Source: Lepus europaeus
Lineage: Eukaryota; Chordata; Mammalia; Lagomorpha; Leporidae
Assembly: GCF_033115175.1 (NCBI RefSeq)
Contig: NC_084847.1
Location: forward strand, 51,593,612 to 51,657,611
DNA length: 64,000 bases
Direction: 5' to 3'
The position numbers were made by a program, and so were the translations under genes. The notes under the pieces were generated by a model, which saw only the letters and a list, made by a program, of their open reading frames with translations, was not told the DNA's origin and made no database searches. Shown here piece by piece: positions 30,821-42,018 of the stretch; within the stretch, counting starts at the first letter, position 1, and every line of letters begins with the position of its first letter.

Positions 30821-31150
30821 GTTTTCCTGTGCGTGTGGACGTGGTGAGGTCGCACCCAGGGGTGGGTCTGCTGGCCCCAGGCTTCTGAGGAGCTGCCAGA
30901 CCTCTGCCCCCCGGGCGGCACGCGTTCACACCCTCGCACAGGAGGACTCCAGTGTCCCACGTGCTGGTCTCACTCCACGTCACGGTCCTGGCTGTCCTCG
31001 CAGGCCCAAGGCAGGGTCGCCCTGTGGCCTTCATCTGCCCTTCCCCGACACCACGTGATGACTGGTTCCCTTGCAGAAATGTCGATTCAAATCATTGCTG
31101 ACGATCTTTTTATTTAAAAAAAATCATTTTTTAATTTCAATAAAAAATTT
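30821..31150 (-). mobile_element. L1 ORF2 3' fragment, antisense
   Basis: cacccaggggtgggtctgctgg, gaggagctgccagac, gttcacaccctcgcacagg and gcagaaatgtcgattcaaat follow the order of antisense L1 ('gaggaactgccaaac... gagaaatgtctattcaaat'). Confidence 0.8.
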
Positions 31151-31151
31151 A

Positions 31152-31480
31152 AGCTTTTTTTAAAAAAATTTATTTGAAAGGCAGAGAGAGAGAGAGAGAG
31201 AGAGAGGAGAAAGAGAGATCGGTCTTCCACCTGCTGATTCACTCCCCAAATGACCATAACAGCCAGCGCTGGGCCAGACGGAAGCCAGGAGCCAGGAGCT
31301 CCACCCTGGTGTCTCACGTGGGTGCAGGCCCCAAGTCCTTGAGCCCTCAGCTGCTGCTGCCCAGGTGCAGTGCAGGGAGCTGGACTGGCAGCAGAGGCAG
31401 GACTCCGACACACACACTCTGACACGGGATGTGGAGTCCCTAAGCAGTGGCAGGCCTGTGCCACGGCGCCCACCCCAAGC
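31152..31480 (-). mobile_element. CSINE, full length, minus strand
   Basis: aaaatttatttgaaaggcag, GA tract, cacctgctgattcactcccc, head ctgtgccacggcgcccacc. Confidence 0.9.
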
Positions 31481-32490
31481 TTCCTCTTTTAATCAATGCA
31501 CTGATTTCATGTGGTTGTGATAATGTCTGGATTTAGTCGGCGATGCTATTTTTTATTTTTTGTTTTCTCTTTTTTCCCTACTTTTCCTTTCCTGTCATCT
31601 CTTTGGCTATTTAAATGTATTTTTTTGGGGGGGGGGATTTCATTAATCTAATGCACTTCTCCGTCTTTGGGTAAGTTCACACTGCTGCTTCCCAGTGGCT
31701 ACCGATTGGTGTAGGGTGCCGAACCCTCACCACATCGGGCCTTTGTGGCTGTCACACAGGGCAGTGGCGCACATGGGAAATCCCACCAAACACAGTTTCA
31801 CATCTGACCCCTGACCGGCGTTTTCAAAATACAAGAGAAGAAAAAACAGTCTGTGGCGTTTGCCCGGGACTGCGGATCTCCCTTGGGTCCTGCGAACACC
31901 CTGCGGTAACTCTCTCAGAACAGGTTGGCTGGGGACAGACGTTTTTTGCTTTTTCCCCGCCCGAGAGCGCCTCCGTTCCGCCTCAGGTCCTCCGGGATCT
32001 CCTCACGACACAGAGTTCTGGGCTGACGTTTCTTTTCTCCCCGCGCCGTATGCGGCACTTGCTTCAGGCTCGGGTGCGTTGTCGGCCTGCGTTCCCCTCT
32101 AACGGTGTCACTAGGGCCTGTCTGCGTGGGCCCTGCTTTGGCTCGTGGGTCCCTGCGCTTACTGAGAGTGTAGGTTTACTAGCGTTTGCCCAGCGTGGGG
32201 AGCTTCGGGCCATTCTCCCTTCAGACCCGACCTGTCCACGCTGTGTTGCTGGAGACGGACGTGTTGGAGCGTGTTCTTCCACCTTGCCTGGAGGTAAAAC
32301 CTTACAATCGATCTTGGGCAGCGCTAAGCCCTCGCTGGGTTAGAATCTGCTCAGCACAGCTCTCCCCTTTCCTTTGCTTCCGGGGTGCCCGTGTCCGGCT
32401 TTTGCTTTACTACGCATTCCGACGAGCTCCTTCAGACGATGAATTGTGTCCGTTTACATTTATTGTAATCGACCGCAGCTTCCTTCCCTC
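31481..32490 (-). mobile_element. L1 3'-region, antisense, diverged
   Basis: Collinear weak matches to antisense old-L1 sequence, including gagtgtaggtttactagc, ttgcccagcgtggggagc and ttcgggccattctccc (compare 'ctgtaggtttatg... ttgccaaatttggg... cagccatt'). The AT-rich part at 31490-31640 is compatible. A G-run lies at 31628-31638. Confidence 0.6.
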
Positions 32491-32706
32491 CCCTCCACCA
32501 GACGGGGCTCAGTTTTCTGCTCTTGGAGCTCTCTCTCTCCGGATGCTGCCTTGCTGCCCACGCTGCTTCCTTTGCCAAGTCCTCGGGACACTTTGTATCT
32601 GCACAAGAAGCGCCTGCGGTGCAGGCTACTCGGAGGCCAGCTGCACCAGGAACTCAATCTTCCATTGGCAATCAGTGCTTTACTCCCATCGTGCTTTTAC
32701 AATGTT
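32491..32706. other. Probable continuation of L1-derived sequence
   Basis: AT-rich compared with its surroundings, without an identifiable landmark. Confidence 0.35.
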
Positions 32707-32753
32707 TCTGATTTATTTATTTGAAAGGGAGGGGGGAGGGACCTGGAGGGAAG

Positions 32754-32794
<41 letters not shown>

Positions 32795-33064
32795 CCTAGC
32801 CACTGATTAGTGCCCCACATGCCTGCAACAGCCAGGGCTGGGCTACGAGGAAACCAGCAGCCAGGAGCTCACTCAGACCGAGTCTCCAACATGGGCCCCT
32901 GGGCCGCTGGGCCGCTCGCTGCACCTGCCCTCTGTGGCCTCCCAGGATCCACCTGGGCAGGACGCTGGACCGGAAGCAGGCCTGAGACCCAGACTCAGGG
33001 GCTCTGACGCTGGATGCCAGCATTCCAAGCGGCAACTTAACCGCTGAGCCAAATGCCTGGCTCC
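32707..33064 (-). mobile_element. CSINE, full length, minus strand
   Basis: ctgatttatttatttgaaagg, (GA)n at 32759-32790, body, head ccgctgagccaaatgcctgg. Diverged. Confidence 0.88.
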
Positions 33065-33070
33065 TGTGCT

Positions 33071-33363
33071 TGCTTAATTAATTAATTAATTAATTAATTT
33101 ATTCTTCAGAGAGACTGCTTCCATCCACTGGCTCACTCACTCCCCACGTGGCTGCAACACTGGGGCCAAGCGGAAGGCAGGAGCCCGCGACTCCATCTCG
33201 GCCTCTCTTGCGGGTTGGCAGGAGCCCCCCCGGCAGGTGCAGTCTTCCCAGGCGCGTCGGCAGGGAGCTGGATCAGAAGCCGGGCGGCCAGGGCTGGCGT
33301 CTGTGCCCACGTGGGATGCCGGTGACATGGTGAGCCGCGGCTTAAACTGCGCCAGGCCGGTCC
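33071..33363 (-). mobile_element. CSINE with (TTAA)n tail expansion
   Basis: A (ttaa)n run at 33074-33100 stands in the tail position, then ccatccactggctcactcac, body, head ttaaactgcgccaggccgg. Confidence 0.88.
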
Positions 33364-33479
33364 CCTCCGCCTGTTAGCAGCTCCCCGGGGGGCACACAGC
33401 GGGCACGCGCACACACTTACCTAATCCAGCACACACATGTGTCTGCCATCTAACAGTAATCGCGGGACCCCCCACCCCC
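33364..33479. other. Short unassigned spacer
   Basis: Nothing recognised. Confidence 0.4.
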
Positions 33480-34020
33480 GCTCCGTGTGCTGTGGCCTTG
33501 TGAGCGCCCAGGGCTGCGGACTCCGGGCACAGGCGGGGAAGCCGGCGCTGGGAGCCCCGCGGGGGTCCCTCCGCCTGCCCGCCCTCGCCACGAGGGGGAC
33601 CCCCCGAGGGGGGCAGTGTGTCGCCCCGGCGAGCACCCACCGCAGGCGCGGGCGTTTCTGGGAGGAGAGAAGAGCTCCAGGGGAAGCCGCGCTGGGGAGC
33701 GCAGGGCAGACCGCGGGCCGGGCGCACAGAGGCCCCTTTCACGGCGGCCGCCGAGCGCCCCGGGCCGCTGCCAACACAAACGCGGGCGGGGCCGGGCTGG
33801 GGGCCGCCGCGCCGCCGTGGGGCTGGCGCCGCCCGCGTTTCCGCCTGGCAGCCGCTGGCGGCTCGCTCAGCCGCCCCGGGCCGCTCGGGGGGCGCAGGGT
33901 CGCCTCCTCCACGAAGCCCGCCCGGCCTTCGCCGCGGTCCTCTGTTCTCCGCGCTGCTGGCCCTGCCCCTGCCCTGGATGCCCCGCACCCCCGGATGCTG
34001 TGGAAGTCCTAGTCGGTGGG
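33480..34020. promoter_or_regulatory. Orphan CpG island
   Basis: One of the densest CpG blocks outside FZD9, with GC boxes (gggcggggcc) and cggcggccgccg near 33740. It is centred between FZD9 and FKBP6 and has no recognised coding exon. The open frame running through it to 34.7 kb resembles no known family and is probably compositional. Confidence 0.5.
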
Positions 34021-34897
34021 CTCCCCCTCCCCACAATGGGCGGGCTCCCCTGCGCCGGGAGAGCGCCCACTCCCGCCGGCCGGGGTCTCCCTCTCTGCAC
34101 ATGGCCCGGTCTGACCTCTTCATCCCTTCCCAGGCTTTGCCCCCCACCACACCCTGGAGCTAAGAGGGCCCGACAGCCCCCTCCTCCGCCACTCCCAGGA
34201 CCTGGCCGACCAGAGCGCGCCCCCCCACCCCCACCTCGCGATTGGCGCAGAGGGGAGCTAGGCCAGGGCTTCTCCCACGGGAGGCGACAGGGAGGAGGCA
34301 CCAGGACCACCCCGGGACGGCGGAGGAGGAGCCAGAGGCCGATCCCACCCGCCGCCCTGGGCACGCCCTCGGACTGGGATCCTGCACGTGCCCAGTGCCA
34401 CTTACGGAGGGGTGTGGGGGCCCCCACTCCCGCCCTCCCCACGCCCCCTCCTCTCACCACCGCAGCTGCCCGGGTCGCGAATGAACCTGCAGCTGCGCCC
34501 GCCCCCAGCCCCACCCCTGGCGCCAGGTGCTGTGTGCATCCCCTCCCCACCTGCCCTGAGCAGCCCCCTCCTCCACGCCCACACTGGCCTGAGGCCTTGG
34601 CCACTGGGGCCTTGGCCACTGCCACTGCGACCCCCTGGGCAGCAGCAGGTGGCGGAGGGGTGGGGGCTGGAGGAGTGTCCCCCACCCCCACCCCGTTCAG
34701 ATGACCTTGGGTGTGGAAGGGGAAGAAGTAGAGGAAGCAGGCAGAGGAGGAGGAGGAGGGTGGTGTGTGCACAGCCCCACCGGAAGCTGCTGCGACAGAG
34801 GCCCTTCCGGAAGTGGCCACATGCTCAGGGGTCTTGGGCAAGAGGGCATCTTTCTGGGGGACTGTGACCTGGCCACCCCCCGCCCCCGCCCCGCCGG
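34021..34897. other. Unassigned GC-rich stretch
   Basis: C-rich with a purine patch (gaggaggaggagg) at 34745-34760. No gene or repeat body is recognised. Confidence 0.5.
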
Positions 34898-35082
34898 GAT
34901 GCACCTGCCAGGGCCCTGGCAGGCAAGAAGTGGTCATGGTTCGAGCGATCGGGTCCCTGCCACCCGTGAGGGAGCCCTGGACCGTGGTGAGCTCCGGGTT
35001 TCAGCCCCAGTCCACCCAGGCTGCTGCCATGGATGGGGGTTCTCTCTGCCTCTGGCTTTCTCTCAAATAAATGAATTAAAAA
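34898..35082 (+). mobile_element. CSINE, truncated older copy
   Basis: gggtccctgccacccgtgagg to ctctcaaataaatgaatta. Confidence 0.75.
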
Positions 35083-35865
35083 CCCACATCAGCAACACAC
35101 AGGGAAGAAGGACAGCCCATACAGGTCCTGGAAGGGAGAGTCCCAACTGAAAACCGGGCCAGGGTTCTAAGATAACACCTCTCCGAAGAGGGACACGAGT
35201 GGCCGGCAGGTGCTAGACTTCTCTTTGTCATCAGGGGAACGCAGACCAGAACCACAGTGAGCAGCCACCTCCCGCCCACCGGGAAGGCTACACGGGCAGG
35301 CAAAGAGCCGTGTGGCTGAGGCTGGGAGAGCTTGGGACCCCCGTGCACTGCTGGTGGTGATGGAGGGTGCGGCAGCAGCCCCGGATCAGCCTGCGACCCC
35401 CGCGCCCCCATTCTTTGCTGTACACTCAAAGGTGTTCCAATAAAAACACGCCAGGAGCAGGTGCCACCAGCGGCCGAGAAGCGGCCACGCGGCGGATGCC
35501 CTCGGAGAAGGGAGAGGCGGGGAGGAAGGGCCACGCGGGGGGTGACACACCGGTAGCAATGTGGAGGAACCCGGGACACCGTGCCCAGTGCAGGAAGCTG
35601 GCCGTGTGGTCCGTGATCCTATCCATACGAGATCTCCAGGGCGAGGCCCGCCCAGAGGCAGAACGCACACTAGCAGGGGCTGGAGATGATGGCCTCCTGT
35701 GGTCAGGCTGGGCTTCTGGGGGCTGGGGCTGGGAGCGTCCTGGAGTTCAGGTGATGGCATGTAACTGTGTGAACATGGTAAAAACACACCAAAAAAAACC
35801 CCAAAGCCCACTGAATTTACACCTTCAGGGAGTGGAACCCGTGGCGTGTGAGCTATATCTCAATC
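35083..35865 (+). mobile_element. L1 3' end (ORF2 end plus 3' UTR), diverged
   Basis: The landmarks are collinear: aacgcagaccagaaccacag, gtgcactgctggtggtgatgg, ggggctggagatgatgg, ctggagttcaggtgatggc, actgaatttacacctt and gagctatatctcaa. Each matches in order the well-known sense 3' end of an older L1. It is not coding. Confidence 0.88.
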
Positions 35866-36135
35866 TTTTGATTTTCATTTTATTTGAAAGAGACTGAGGG
35901 CTTCCACCTGCTGGTTCACTCCCCAGATGCCAGCCGACAGCTGGGGCTGGCGCAGCCCGAGGCCGGGAGCCGGGGACTCCATTCGGATCTCCTGGGTGAG
36001 TGGCAGGGCCCCAGGTCCTTGAGCCGTCGCCTGCAGGGTGCGGGTCAGCAGGAGCCAGGACGTGAACCCAGGCCCTCGGATGTGAGCTGCAGGCGTCCTG
36101 AGTGGGGACTTCACCACGGTGCCACACGCCCCACC
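35866..36135 (-). mobile_element. CSINE, older copy, minus strand
   Basis: tttcattttatttgaaagag, ccacctgctggttcactcccc and degraded head. Confidence 0.85.
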
Positions 36136-36319
36136 TCAATTAGGCGAGGAGGCGGGGAGGGCGCTGGGACTGAGCAAACAGAGCCAGCCGGGGTGGGGGT
36201 GGGGGGCTCTGGGTGGCAGGCTGCCCACGGGGAGCCGCAGGAAGCTGTGCTATGGAGGGGGAGGGGAGACTGTGCTGGCGGCCGAAGATGGGGACAGAAA
36301 AGATGGGGCGCGGGCATCC

Positions 36320-36625
36320 GGGCACGGCAGCTCAGACACTGTTTGGGACGCCTGCTTCTTCTGTCAGAGGGTCTGGGTTGCAGCCCTGCCTCTGCTTCCG
36401 ACTCCCATTTTCTGGGAACGCGCACCCTGGGGAGCAGCAGGTGGTGGCTCAAGTCCCTGGGCCCCCGCCGCCCACACGGGAGATCTGGATGGCGTTCCTG
36501 GCTCCTGGTTTCCGCCTGGCCCATCCCTGGCTGTCGCAGGCATTGGGGAGTGAGAGACAGTGAATGGGGGATCTTTCTGTGTGTGTGTGTGTGTGTCTTT
36601 CAAATAAAATGAAAATTAGAAATGT
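36320..36625 (+). mobile_element. CSINE, older copy with (GT)n
   Basis: cacggcagctcagacactg, cgcaccctggggagcagcagg, (gt)n at 36578-36597 and ctttcaaataaaatgaaa. Confidence 0.87.
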
Positions 36626-37377
36626 TAAGACAGCAGAGAAAGGCGTGGGAGGCCCCCGGGGCATGCCCACAGGAGTTGGGGGTGGGAGAAGGGGCTCTGT
36701 GGCAGGGCGAGGGGCTACCTTCATGTCTGATGGCCTCTGTATTCCCTCTGCCTGGAGAGAGCAGCGGGGTACTGGGTGGGGAAGGGGGAGCCGACTTCCG
36801 GGGCGTGCAGCCCATGGGGCCGGTGACGCACAAGCCGGCCGCTGGGTAACCCCGGGGCTGGACGCGCACCTTGCTGATGTACACGTCGGCCCCGCGGCCG
36901 TGAGGGAGGCTCTTTGTGGCTAGGGGAACACTGTGCCATTGACGGCCACGGCCACGGCTACGGCCACAGCGTGGGGCCCCTCCGCCGCCTGCAGGGTGGG
37001 CTCGCAGACCTCACCGTGCACTGCTCACCGGGGAGTGGCCGATGGGAGGCAGGGCGTGGGCTCCCCTCTCTATACTGGGCTTTGGCGTCTGGCCATCACT
37101 GGGGTGAGGACCCAGATGGGTAAGGGGTCGGCACTGCCGGGTTCTCACAACCCTTCAAGGGGACGGTGAAGGCTGCAGCCGGTTTCTAACCAGCAATCCT
37201 GACACCTGCTGACCCCCCCGCCCCCCCCGCCAGAGGAAACCATTATGGAGCCTGCTCTCCGGGGGCTTCCCTGGGCTGGGGACCTGCCTGGGGTCCCGTG
37301 GGAGGCGGGCGATGGCACAGCCCACCAGCCCCACCCACCTCGGTGGGATACTGTGTCTGGCACTGCCCTGTCCATCT
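36626..37377. other. Unassigned GC-rich stretch
   Basis: Contains a small (acggcc)n hexamer patch at 36943-36968 and a C-run at 37205-37230. No gene recognised. Confidence 0.5.
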
Positions 37378-37665
37378 TTGAAAAATAATTCATGTTTCCT
37401 TTTCATCTGCAAGGCGGAGAGACAGAGATCTCCCACCCACTGGTCCACTCCACATATGCCAGCAACGGCCAGGGCCCGACCAGGCTGAAGCCAGGAGCGA
37501 ACAACTCAGCCCAGGCTTCCACGTGGGTGGCGGGGGCCCAGGGACTACAGCCATCGCTGCTGCTTCCCAGGGAGCTGGAACGGGGAGTGAGGCTGGGACC
37601 CCAGCCCAGGCGCCCCGAGATGGGCTGTGTGTGTCCCGCGTGGTGGCGACACTGCACCGAACGCC
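37378..37665 (-). mobile_element. CSINE, older copy, minus strand
   Basis: cctttcatctgcaaggcgg-type tail side (degenerate), cacccactggtccactcc, and ctgctgcttcccagggagctgg. Confidence 0.78.
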
Positions 37666-37889
37666 CTTGGCGTGCTCCCGGCCCACCCGGAGCCCGCACT
37701 CAGCCACCCTGGCTCCTGTCCTTTTCCACCCAGGGTCCTGGAATCCCACACAGGCCCACAGCACGGGCTTCAGTCCACCCCACTGCGTGACTCGGTCTCG
37801 CCTGTGGGGACGTCGTGAGTCTGTGGACAAGGAGCCTCAGGCAGACCCCGAGGTGCTGGGCTGTCAGGCCACACTGGGGCCTGGACAAA

Positions 37890-38120
37890 GCCCAGTGAAA
37901 CACCGGCCCCTCCTCAGGGAGCGCACGGCACCAGGAGACCGGTTCTGTCAGGCCGAGGGGGCCGAGTACCCTGGGGACAGCAGTGTCGGGGTGGTCAGGG
38001 AAGGCTGCCTGGAGGAGGTGGAGCTTAACCTGTTTTTTCTTCCCCCTCTCCAGTTTTACACATGTATTTTTAACTATTTTATACGTGTGGTTTTTTGTGT
38101 AATGAAATTAAAATTTTTTA
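37890..38120. mobile_element. Probable ancient interspersed repeat, left part
   Basis: ggtcagggaaggctgcctgg followed by aggaggtggagcttaacctg is a motif I know from an old dispersed mammalian repeat, whose family name I cannot assign. An AT-rich segment follows at 38030-38120. Confidence 0.45.
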
Positions 38121-38376
38121 AAACATGAGAACTATTTTAACACCGAGCAAAGGGGAAAGTTCCCGTGGTTTTGCTTGGATGGGACCGAGCAGCTCAGTCG
38201 CGCTGAGGCCCCTTTTCCATGATTGCTGGAGCGGCTGGGGCGGGGGGCACACGCGCCTCCCCTGCCAGGACCACCACCAGGGGCTGCGCGCCCTGCAGGG
38301 CTCCGCTGGGGCGAAGTCTGCGGAACAGCACAGGGCAGTGGCCAGTCAGCGCGAGCAGCACCGGGACACGGCGGGA

Positions 38377-39155
38377 ATGAGGGGACGCAGGGGGAATGGG
38401 GACACAGGGGGAATGGGGACACAGAGTGGGAATGGGGGGACAGAGTGGGAATGGGGACACAGGGGGAATGGGGGGACAGAGTGGGAATGGGGACAGAGTG
38501 GGAATGGGGGGACAGAGTGGGAATGGGGACACAGGGGGAATGGGGACACAGAGTGGGAATGGGGGACACAGGGGGAATGGGGACACAGGGGGACTGGGGG
38601 GACAGAGTGGGAATGGGGACACACAGTGGGAATGGGGACACTCGGGGACACAGAGTGGGAACGGGGGGACACTCGGGGACACACAGTGGGAATGGGGACA
38701 CTCAGGGACACAGAGTGGGAACGAGGGGACACTTTGGGACACACAGTGGGAATGGGGACACTCTGGGACACACAGTGGGAATGGGGGGACACTCGGGGAC
38801 ACACAGTGGGAACGGGGACACTCGGGGACACAGAGTGGGAACGGGGACACTCGGGGACACAGAGTGGGAATGGGGGGACACTCGGGGACACAGAGTGGGA
38901 ACGGGGACACTCGGGGACACAGAGTGGGAACGGGGACACTCAGGGACACAGAGTGGGAATGGGGACACTCGGGGACACAGAGTGGGAACGGGGGGACACT
39001 CTGGGACACACAGTGGGAATGGGGACACTCGGGGACACAGAGTGGGAACGGGGGGACACTCGGGGACACAGAGTGGGAATGAGGACACTCGGGGACACAC
39101 AGTGGGAATGGGGACACTTGGGGACACAGAGTGGGAACAGGGGGATACTCGGGAA
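38377..39155. repeat. Two-part G-rich minisatellite
   Basis: The left part (about 38377-38628) repeats an 18-19-bp unit such as gggaatggggacacagagt. The right part (about 38629-39155) repeats a 29-31-bp unit that is the same unit plus an inserted actcggggac segment. The G-run length varies from unit to unit. Long open frames on both strands across it are artefacts. Confidence 0.95.
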
Positions 39156-39204
39156 CCATGGCTTAGCATGGCTGGAAGGCAGGGAGCAGCTGGAGCGGGG
39201 CCAG

Positions 39205-39375
39205 GCCCTCTGTGCTAAATTAGGGACTTTGAACTTCATCTCAAAGGCTACTGGTAGCTACTGAAGGATTTTCCGCTGGGCGGGACAGGGCTAGCAGCTG
39301 GGGAGGGCTGGCGGGAGCCCAGGCTCGAGGGGGAGACCACTGTGATGGGGGTGAGAAGTCACTAACTTGGAATCC
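39205..39375. mobile_element. Probable ancient interspersed repeat, right part
   Basis: ggactttgaacttcatctca, then tagctactgaaggatttt and agaagtcactaac resemble the 'gagccactgaaggattttaagcagg' part of the same old repeat type seen left of the minisatellite. Confidence 0.45.
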
Positions 39376-41089
39376 AGGCAGGGCAGCATGGGGCTGGGGG
39401 GGGAGGCGAGGGGGGGCAGGCAGGGAGCTCAGAGGACAAGGCTGAGCCGGGGATGGACAGACAGCAGCAGGCCGAGGAGGAGTGACGGCGGTCCCTGTGT
39501 TGTGGGTGTCCTCCCAGCGACCGCCTGTACACAACAGAGCCTACTGGCGGCGGGGTCCCTCGGCCCACAGTGGACCCCGGAACGGGACCAGGAACCTGGC
39601 CTCCACGCCCAGCAGCACTCAGATGGCACACGCGTGTCGTGTCCCTCCCGGCACAGGCGCCAGGTGTCCCTGCAGAGGGTCCGGGGCAGAGTCACCTGCC
39701 AGGGACAGCCGGGGCTGCTCCTGGGAGGCCACGTGGCCCCTTGTCCCGAATCCGTCTTTGCCAGAGGCATCATCTCTCTGCAGCCTGTCTCTCTCTTGGG
39801 GCTGTCTCTGTTTTCTGGGATTTTCCCAAGAGCAGCTAAAAGGCCCAGCACGCCCACCCCCAAGTTCGTGCCCAGGTCTGAGCAGTACCCCCCACCCCCG
39901 CCAAGGTGGCCAGTTCCACCCAGATGTGAGTGGTGCAGGCGGCTCCAGGCGGGGAGATGCACAGGGTGCAGGGTGGGGAGACCCAGGATTGGACTCGGGA
40001 GCCCACCCCTGCCCCCGCTGGACTCTCAGTTTCAATGACTGCGAATCTCACTTTAATAACAAAGACGAAAACAGTCCTCGGCTCACACAGCATCCATGTG
40101 CTGGTATTTGCTGACATCATTTCTGGAAGGTCTGGCCCCTGGACCCCGCGTTCCTGCCGAGTGTGGCAGCCGCTCACCATCGCTGTGACCCTGTCACGAC
40201 TGAGCTGGCCAAAGCTGGCACGGGGATCAAGGCCGGCTTCCCAACCAGGTCTGGACAGAGCAGGTGCCAGGCAGAGCGCTCGGTCCCTTCCGGCAGCTGG
40301 CCCGGTGCTCACCCTGGGGGCCGTGCTGACTGCCCGCTCCTTCCCTCCCTTGCTCTGGGCCTCTGCTCCTGCCACTCTGCCTGCTGGAGCAGGGATTCTG
40401 ACTCCGGCTGAACATCCTGCCCAAGCACCTCCCTCCTTGTGCTGTTTCTGCTCCTCCCGGCTAGGGCAGTCTCTCGGGGCTGGGTCCCGGCCCCTTCCCA
40501 GGGTGCCTGTGTTCAGAAGGCAGCGGCAGAGAGGGGCTGGGCACCCTGGAATGCAAGCCCAGACCGGCGGCTGTGCTGTGCGGCTGTGCTGTGCCGAGGT
40601 GGGCGTTGAGGTTCCCGGAGCGCCCCCAGGCTGGCCCAGAGAGCATGAAGTGGGAAATGTCGCCACCTGTTGCCCGCCTGGCTCAGCACGCGCCCGCCAG
40701 GCCTCCGTGCCTCGGTCCACAGCAGGGAAGGGGAGGCCCCCCACCCCCGCCCCAGGCTCTTAGCAGCCTGCTCCCTGAAGGGAGGACCCCGAAGGTGCAG
40801 CGTCCACTGGGGCCAGCGCTAGGGCCGCTCTGACAAGGAAGGTGGCTGCGGTGGGCGGCTCAGGCAGCCCCCCAAGCTGTCCCGTCCAGGCCGGCCGTCA
40901 CCCTCAGCCTGCACTGAGGCCGGCTCCAGGACAAGACCCAAACACAAACATCCAGGAAAAAATGGCACGGGAGGGCCTTGCCTGGGGGGAGGTGACAGCA
41001 CACACGACCGCGTGGCACGGCTCTGTCTCCTGCACCTGACGTTAACGACGGCACAGGTGCGGGCCGGGCGCGTGGCTGTGGTTAACATG
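39376..41089. other. Unassigned GC-rich intergenic sequence
   Basis: No gene, repeat body or CpG island of note is seen. Open frames of up to about 300 codons overlap on both strands and show no family resemblance. Confidence 0.5.
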
Positions 41090-41134
41090 CTACTTGGGAC
41101 TCCCACATGCCGTACGGGAGGCCCTGGTTTCGGG

Positions 41135-41150
41135 TCCTGGCTCTACTTCT
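41135..41150. repeat. Target-site duplication, left copy
   Basis: tcctggctctacttct; identical to 41520-41535. Confidence 0.95.
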
Positions 41151-41519
41151 TTTTTTTTTTTTTTTTTAAATTTATTTATTTTTTTTTTATTTTTGACAGG
41201 CAGAGTGGACAGTGAGAGAGAGACAGAGAGAAAGGTCTTCCTTTTGCCGTTGGTTCACCCTCCAATGGCCGCCGCGGTAGCGCGCTGCGGCCGGCGCACC
41301 GCACTGTTCCGATGGCAGGAGCCAGGTGCTTATCCTGGTCTCCCATGGGGTGCAGAGCCCAAACACTTGGGCTATCCTCCACTGCACTCCCTGGCCACAG
41401 CAGAGAGCTGGCCTGGAAGAGGGGCAACCGGGACAGGATCGGTGCCCCGACCGGGACTAGAACCCGGTGTGCCGGCGCTGCAAGGCGGAGGATTAACCTG
41501 TTGAGCCACGGCGCCGGCC
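41151..41519 (-). mobile_element. CSINE, 'cggggcgccgg' subfamily, young insertion
   Basis: A long T-rich poly(A) remnant, gacaggcagagtggacag, ccgttggttcaccctccaatg, gccccgaccgggactagaac and head gagccacggcgccggcc. The 16-base duplications on both sides prove retrotransposition into the older SINE. Confidence 0.97.
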
Positions 41520-41535
41520 TCCTGGCTCTACTTCT
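41520..41535. repeat. Target-site duplication, right copy
   Basis: tcctggctctacttct; identical to 41135-41150. Confidence 0.95.
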
Positions 41536-41725
41536 GATCCAGCTCCCTGCCAGTGCACACCCAGGGGGAAGAGCAGGTGATGGCTCAAGTACTTGGGTCC
41601 CTGCCACCCACACGGGAGCCTCAGATTTGGTTCCAAGTTCCTGGCGTTAGCCTGGCCCAACCCTGGCTGATGCTGGCATTTGGGAAGTGAATCAATAGAT
41701 GAATGATTTCTCTTTTAAAAAAAGG

Positions 41726-42018
41726 GGGGGGGGTGTTGTGGTGTAGCAGGTTAAAGCCCCGGCATCCCATATGGGCGCCAGTTCGAGCCCCAGCTGCTCC
41801 ACTTCCAATCCAGTTCTCTGCTGTGGCCTGGGAAAGCAGTAGAAGATGGCCCGAATGCCTGGGCCCCTGCACCCACATGGGAGACCCAGAAGTTGTTCCT
41901 GGCTCCTGGCTTCGGATCGGCTCAGCTCTGGCTATTGCAGCCATTTGGGGAGTGAACCAGCGGATGAAGCTCTCTCTACTTCTCTCTTTCAAATAAATAA
42001 AATAAATCTTTAAATAAA
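41726..42018 (+). mobile_element. CSINE with head deletion
   Basis: gggtgttgtggtgtagcagg, catatgggcgccagttcgag, tail tttcaaataaataaaataaat. Confidence 0.93.

Larger units (their letters stand above)
41090..41725 (+). mobile_element. Older CSINE split by a younger insertion
   Basis: Left part 41090-41150 (gctacttgggactcccacatg to ctctacttct) and right part 41520-41725 (gatccagctccctgccag to gatttctctttta) flank a minus-strand SINE that carries perfect target-site duplications. Confidence 0.92.

Noticed and set aside
30309-32706. Possible novel gene because of CpGs and AT-rich 3' end-like sequence.
   Set aside because: Most of it aligns in order with antisense L1 landmarks; only the small CRE-bearing patch remains unexplained and is listed separately.
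33487-34704. A 405-codon open frame over the orphan CpG island.
   Set aside because: Proline/alanine/glycine-rich from composition; an overlapping minus-strand frame is nearly as long; no recognisable domain.
38125-39264. Long repetitive open frames of over 300 codons on both strands.
   Set aside because: Produced by the G-rich minisatellite. Frames on opposite strands are equally long, which is not expected for a gene.
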